NCBI GenBank assembly: GCA_017633865.1
Contig: JAGBOM010000360.1
Span: forward strand, 1-10,158
Direction: 5' to 3'
Source of the DNA: Opitutales bacterium
GTDB lineage: Bacteria > Verrucomicrobiota > Verrucomicrobiia > Opitutales > Intestinicryptomonadaceae
DNA length: 10,158 nt
Positions 6,254-10,158 of this stretch are shown here, piece by piece (the stretch's first letter is position 1; each line of letters opens with the position of its first letter). A program made the translations under genes and the position numbers. The notes under the pieces were generated by a model, which did not search any database, was not told the origin of the DNA, and saw nothing but the letters and a program-made list of their open reading frames with translations.

Positions 6254-9200
6254 CTAAAAAGCGCCCTGCTCCCCGTAAACCTTCAAGCCTTTCAGGTGGA
6301 AAAACTCCGTCTTCTCAAGAACGATTTTTACGAATTTCGCGCGCTTGGGATTTTCGAATAAAATCCTCCAGCGCGGCAGGCATTTTGACGATCCCCAAAC
6401 CCTGCTCCACGTCTCGCCGTCCTCCGAAAAATACATGGCAAGAGGCGAAGTTCTGGAGCCCTGGTCGTCGGAGCGGTTTAAAATTTCGACTCCCGTAATG
6501 TTAAAGGGCCCGGCGAGCTCCAATATTAAAAACGGGTTCGCCTCCTTCTTCGTGTGGAAGGCGAACGCGCCCCCGCCGCCCGCAAGAAGCGTGTCCCGCT
6601 TCGGAGACCATTGCGGGTCAACGGAGCTGTACGAAACTTTCGCGTTTCCAGAAACGAGCGAGCCCTTAAACGGCTTAAAAACGCTTTCGTCGCGCAAATT
6701 TTCGGGCGCGGGAGGAAATTCGTAAAAATACGAGGAGTCAATCGGCCTCAAAAGATTCCCCAAAACTTTTTCCGAAAACGAGCTAAAGGGGCAAATCTCA
6801 AAGCTCCAAGACACGCCCCCCTTAAAATAATGCCTGAACTTTTCGCGCGTCTGCGGCCCGCAGGAGGCGTTGCCAAGCCCCCTCGCAAAAGGAGAGACCC
6901 TAAGCTCTGTTTGGCTCGGCTCGGGCAGGTTGTGCGGGTGCTTGGCGGCCTTTAGCTGCGCCTGGGTGTACGGCAAAACCGCCATTGAAAGATTGCCCTT
7001 TAACGAGCGAATCAAAACGCCCTCCCCCTTTGAATTTCCCGCGCGCAGCCAGCGCACTTCCTCGCGGTTGCCCGTGTCCTGCGGGCGGGTGAAGGGCTCG
7101 AAAAATTCCGAAACGCCCGCGCGGTATCTGCCCAAATAGGCCGCGCTTAGCCTGTCGCAATAATTCGCGAAGGGCCCCCTGCCGAAATACTCGATTTCGG
7201 AAAGCTTCGGGCTTAGCCCCATGGTTGCCGAAATTCTCGGCAGGTCGAGCTCGCGCGGAGTGTCGTTCAATTTGCGTACGGAAACGTCCGCGATTATTTT
7301 TGCGTCCGGCAAAACGGTGTAGACAAACTCCGCGGCAAACCCCATTCCGTCGGGATTTGCGAAGCGTTTTTTGCAGAAAACCCGCAGGGCGTTTTTGCCG
7401 AGTATTTCGGTTCTAATTTCCGCGCCGAACTCCTTTAGGCGGTCGAGGCCGAAGTTTTTTTCCGCGCGGGCGCACGCCCCGCCGAAGGCCTCGTTGTCGA
7501 TAAACGCGCTTGAAATGTCAAAGCGCAGCGGCGACGTCAATATCGGTTTCCCTCCGAATTTTAGCGACTCGAGCTCCGCGCTTTTTTTGTTGAACAAAAT
7601 CTCGGCCTTGCCCGCCTTTACCAAGAGAGTGCCGGCGGTTTCGCCCGCCGAAACAAAGCCCCCGCGAATCGGCTGCGGCTTTCGGGAGTCCGCAACTTTT
7701 TTAAGATAAATTTGCCCGGAGGCCGCGGCTTCCGATTTCGATTCAAAAGCTGCGGGATTTTTTCTTTTAAACGAAATTAAGCAGGCGTATTCCCCCGCGC
7801 CCGACATATCGGCCTTCGGGAGCGGAAGACTAAACTCCGCGCTTTTGCCCGCGGGCAAATCCAGCACGGGCAGCTTTGCCTTCGCGATTTCAACGCCGTC
7901 TTTCGACACCGATATTTCGCCCGACAATTCGTTTAAATCGGTGTCGAAAAACTCGTTTGAAATTTTAACGTCAACCGAGCCCGCGCCGTCCTCGTAGTTG
8001 CGGGCTTGGCTAATTTGCAAGTCCTGGTAAACCTTGCGGACCTCGTAATATTTTGCGGAGTAGGAGCGGTCGGCAAACACTATTCCGTTTTGGCAGAAGT
8101 TGTTTGCCGAAGGCGATGTTTTCCAGTCGCGCCCGTCGGAAAGATAGAGCTTTGAGGGGTCGCCCTCGCGCGGCAGGTAGAGAGCCTGGTCGACCCAGTC
8201 CCAAATGAATCCGCCGTGGAGGCGGTCGGGATGGGCGCGGATTAAGTCCCACTTGCCCTTCAGGTTGCCGATGGAGTTGCCCATGGCGTGGGCGTATTCG
8301 CAAAAGAAAAACGGGCATTTTGTACTTTCGGAATTTAGATAGGCCTTCATGCGGTCGACGCCGCCGTACATGGGCGAGGCGAAGTCCGAAAAGCCGCCTT
8401 TGCCCGACATTTTTTGCGAAACCTCCGCCTCGGAATGGACGAAATGCAGCGGCGCAAATTCGCGGACAACCCGCGCCATGTCGCCGTGCCCCTTCACGAC
8501 CCTCCCCGCCGACTCGTTGCCGAGCGAAAACGCGAAAACGCAGGGGACGTTTCTGTCGCGCAGCACCATGTTTTTCATGCGGTCGACGCTTGCGGGAATA
8601 AACTTGTCGAAGTCGAGCGGGCCCGTGTTGCGGTAGCCGTGCTGCTCCTGGTTGCATTCGTCCAAAACCATAATCCCATAGCGCGAGCAGAGCATATAGA
8701 ACAAATCGTCGTTCGGGTAGTGCGAGGTTCGTACGGCGTTGACATTGGCGCGCTTCATAAGCTCGACGTCGAGCTTCATCCATTTTAAGGAGCATGCCTT
8801 GCCCTTGTCGGGGCTCCAGTCGTGGCGGTTTGCGCCCTTTATTAAAAAAAGCGGCGAATTGTTGAGCTTTATGTCGCGCCCCGAAATCTCGAATTTTCTG
8901 AAGGCGAAATCCGCCCTTACGCTCTCTATTTCGGTGCCGTCAGCGTTTGAAAGTTTAAAGACTATGCCGTACAAATTGGGCTTGTCGGGCGACCAAAGCT
9001 TGAAGCTTTTTACGCCCGCCGCCGCCTGAACCTTGACGCTTTGCCCCGCGCCTATGGCGCCCAGCCGCTTTTTAAACAGCGCCCCGCCGCCGAAAACCGC
9101 TCCGCTTTCGTCCGTTAAAAACGCCTCCAAAACCGCTTCGTCAGAGGGGCTTGCGGACGTGTTTACAATTTCGGCGGAAATATCTATCGCCGCGCTTTTC

Positions 9201-10060
9201 AAGCCTTCGGAAAAACTCGCCCGGGCGAAATAGTCGCGCAGGTGAAGCTTTGAGCGGGCAATCAGCATGACGTCGCGAATGATGCCCGCCATGTGCGGCA
9301 TGTCCTGCATTTCAAAATACGCGCCTGTCGGGGTTTTAAAGACCTCGACCGCAATCGAGTTTTTGCCCGCGCGCAAATATTTTGAGATGTCGAACTCGGC
9401 GGGCGTGAACGAGTCTTCGCTGTAGCCTATCTTTTGCCCGTTAATAAAAAGGTTAAAGCCCATGCTTACGCCGTTAAACCTTATGTAGATTTCCTTGCCC
9501 GCCCAGCTTTCGGGCAGAGTAAAGCTTCGGCGGTAAACGGCCTCGCGGCGGTGGATTTCCGGTATGCGCGGGTTCAGGACGGACTCGGGGGGGTTGTCCA
9601 AAGAGCCGTCGTCGTAGCCCTTAATACGGCGGCCTTCAAGGTCGAACTGGAATTCCGCGGGGTTGTTGCAGTAGAAGATTCTGTCAAAGCCCGCGCATTG
9701 CCACGAATTGGGAACGTCGATAATGCTCCAGGCGGAGTCGTCAAAGTTCGGCAGGAAAAATTCCCGCTTTATTTGGCCGGGGCTTTCGGCGAAAAAGAAC
9801 TTCCATTCGCCGTTAAGAATTTTGTAGCTTGCGGGGGTGTAAATCGAAAAAAGCCCGTCGGCCGATATAGGCTTAATGGCGGCGGCGAAATTTTCGCAAA
9901 CCGTAAAAAACGCGCGCGGCGGCTCCTTGTTTATGCGGAACGTTTCGATATCGTCCCAAACGTAGGAATTGTCTTCGGGCGCCGCGGAGGCGTTGGCGGC
10001 GGGTATCGCGGCGATCCCGGCGGCGGCGCAAAACATATTTTTTATAAGGCGTTTAAGCAT
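6254..10060 (-). CDS. Exported GH2 beta-galactosidase with C-terminal discoidin-like domain
   Basis: This enzyme probably removes terminal beta-linked galactose from glycans outside the cytoplasm. A signal peptide occupies about residues 1-26 (LKRLIKN, hydrophobic core, ASA cleavage site). The N-terminal jelly-roll domain runs about 80-265 and includes EMQDMPHMAGIIRDV. An Ig-like domain follows, then the TIM barrel at about 391-690 with NRHD (411-414) and NAVRTSHYPN (441-450). Metal ligands E472 and H474 are in NQEQHG, the acid/base is E516 in SLGNES, and the nucleophile is E588 in CEYAHAMGNS. A Bgal_small-type beta-sandwich ends near 1100; its GLGNASCGP stretch has C1067 where E. coli LacZ has Trp999. 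Residues about 1133-1268 look like an F5/8 type C (CBM32-like) sugar-binding domain. The total of 1268 residues exceeds E. coli LacZ (1023). ATG 10060 is preferred because an upstream TTG at 10108 is the promoter's -35 box. Lactose, mucin or plant galactan are all possible substrates. Confidence 0.93.
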   Translation of the reverse strand: MLKRLIKNMFCAAAGIAAIPAANASAAPEDNSYVWDDIETFRINKEPPRAFFTVCENFAAAIKPISADGLFSIYTPASYKILNGEWKFFFAESPGQIKREFFLPNFDDSAWSIIDVPNSWQCAGFDRIFYCNNPAEFQFDLEGRRIKGYDDGSLDNPPESVLNPRIPEIHRREAVYRRSFTLPESWAGKEIYIRFNGVSMGFNLFINGQKIGYSEDSFTPAEFDISKYLRAGKNSIAVEVFKTPTGAYFEMQDMPHMAGIIRDVMLIARSKLHLRDYFARASFSEGLKSAAIDISAEIVNTSASPSDEAVLEAFLTDESGAVFGGGALFKKRLGAIGAGQSVKVQAAAGVKSFKLWSPDKPNLYGIVFKLSNADGTEIESVRADFAFRKFEISGRDIKLNNSPLFLIKGANRHDWSPDKGKACSLKWMKLDVELMKRANVNAVRTSHYPNDDLFYMLCSRYGIMVLDECNQEQHGYRNTGPLDFDKFIPASVDRMKNMVLRDRNVPCVFAFSLGNESAGRVVKGHGDMARVVREFAPLHFVHSEAEVSQKMSGKGGFSDFASPMYGGVDRMKAYLNSESTKCPFFFCEYAHAMGNSIGNLKGKWDLIRAHPDRLHGGFIWDWVDQALYLPREGDPSKLYLSDGRDWKTSPSANNFCQNGIVFADRSYSAKYYEVRKVYQDLQISQARNYEDGAGSVDVKISNEFFDTDLNELSGEISVSKDGVEIAKAKLPVLDLPAGKSAEFSLPLPKADMSGAGEYACLISFKRKNPAAFESKSEAAASGQIYLKKVADSRKPQPIRGGFVSAGETAGTLLVKAGKAEILFNKKSAELESLKFGGKPILTSPLRFDISSAFIDNEAFGGACARAEKNFGLDRLKEFGAEIRTEILGKNALRVFCKKRFANPDGMGFAAEFVYTVLPDAKIIADVSVRKLNDTPRELDLPRISATMGLSPKLSEIEYFGRGPFANYCDRLSAAYLGRYRAGVSEFFEPFTRPQDTGNREEVRWLRAGNSKGEGVLIRSLKGNLSMAVLPYTQAQLKAAKHPHNLPEPSQTELRVSPFARGLGNASCGPQTREKFRHYFKGGVSWSFEICPFSSFSEKVLGNLLRPIDSSYFYEFPPAPENLRDESVFKPFKGSLVSGNAKVSYSSVDPQWSPKRDTLLAGGGGAFAFHTKKEANPFLILELAGPFNITGVEILNRSDDQGSRTSPLAMYFSEDGETWSRVWGSSKCLPRWRILFENPKRAKFVKIVLEKTEFFHLKGLKVYGEQGAF

Positions 10061-10079
10061 ATTTATGGAATTTCGATTT

Positions 10080-10108
10080 TTTATAAAATCCGCGCGAAGT
10101 TCTGTCAA
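10080..10108 (-). promoter_or_regulatory. Near-consensus sigma-70 promoter for the galactosidase gene
   Basis: Read on the - strand, TTGACA (10108-10103) is a perfect -35 box, followed by an exact 17-base spacer and TATAAA (10085-10080), a five-of-six match to the -10 box. Transcription would start near 10073, leaving about 13 bases before ATG 10060. That leader is too short for a normal Shine-Dalgarno site, and none is seen. No operator repeat is evident between promoter and start. Such a strong core suggests either substantial basal expression or control by a repressor or activator upstream of the window edge. Confidence 0.8.
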
Positions 10109-10142
10109 GAGACATATTGAAGCGGACTCGGAAATCTTGATT

Positions 10143-10158
10143 GGGGGGGGGGGGGGGG
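10143..10158. repeat. Run of 16 G at the window end
   Basis: The last 16 bases are all G. Located exactly at the end of the sequence, this is most simply a poly-G read artefact of two-colour sequencing chemistry left at a contig end. A genuine homopolymer tract that stopped the assembly is possible but less likely. Confidence 0.85.

Noticed and set aside
8010..8795. 261-residue - strand frame inside the galactosidase gene
   Set aside because: It is out of frame with the catalytic core of the GH2 enzyme, and its Arg/Gly/Pro-rich composition is typical of a shadow frame.
9434..10120. 228-residue + strand frame opposite the start of the galactosidase gene
   Set aside because: It is antisense to a gene with unmistakable GH2 motifs and a signal peptide. 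The length is explained by GC-rich codon third positions that remove stops on the opposite strand.
1..10158. Mobile elements, CRISPR arrays, tRNA or rRNA genes, defence genes
   Set aside because: I saw no transposase or integrase motif, no spaced repeats, no cloverleaf-like sequence and no anti-phage gene. Five housekeeping or metabolic genes occupy nearly all the space.

Overview
The window holds five complete protein genes in two convergent transcription units, and it looks like ordinary chromosome from a GC-rich Gram-negative bacterium. Two genes encode exported proteins with signal peptides, consistent with a two-membrane cell envelope. None of the five starts has a clear Shine-Dalgarno sequence. 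The large GH2 enzyme resembles the glycan-degrading enzymes of Bacteroidota and gut Verrucomicrobiota. My best guess is a gut or rumen Verrucomicrobiota (Opitutales-like) genome fragment. That is inferred from style and gene order, not from a marker gene.

Positions 1-194 are an AT-rich leader without a convincing gene. It holds a perfect 19-base palindrome, a short A-rich tandem repeat and a small GC hairpin followed by six T. From 195 to 6172 on the + strand runs a tightly packed housekeeping cluster. A ParA-type chromosome-partition ATPase is followed directly (TAA then ATG) by RNase III. RNase III overlaps Mfd, the transcription-repair coupling factor, by four bases. After 63 bases comes an exported SurA/PrsA-like parvulin-domain protein. 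No ParB partner is present in the window.

Positions 6191-6238 form a strong symmetrical terminator that can serve both converging units. From 10060 down to 6254 on the - strand lies one exported GH2 beta-galactosidase of about 1268 residues, with both catalytic glutamates and a C-terminal discoidin-like domain. It is preceded by a near-consensus sigma-70 promoter (TTGACA, 17 bases, TATAAA) that leaves a leader of only about 13 bases. The window ends in 16 consecutive G, most likely a contig-end sequencing artefact.

I found no mobile element, CRISPR array, RNA gene or clearly new system. The points most worth checking are: a parvulin domain lacking both conserved histidines; an RNase III with a very basic N-terminal tail and a Glu-to-Gln change in its signature motif; the palindrome ahead of parA; and the SD-less starts.
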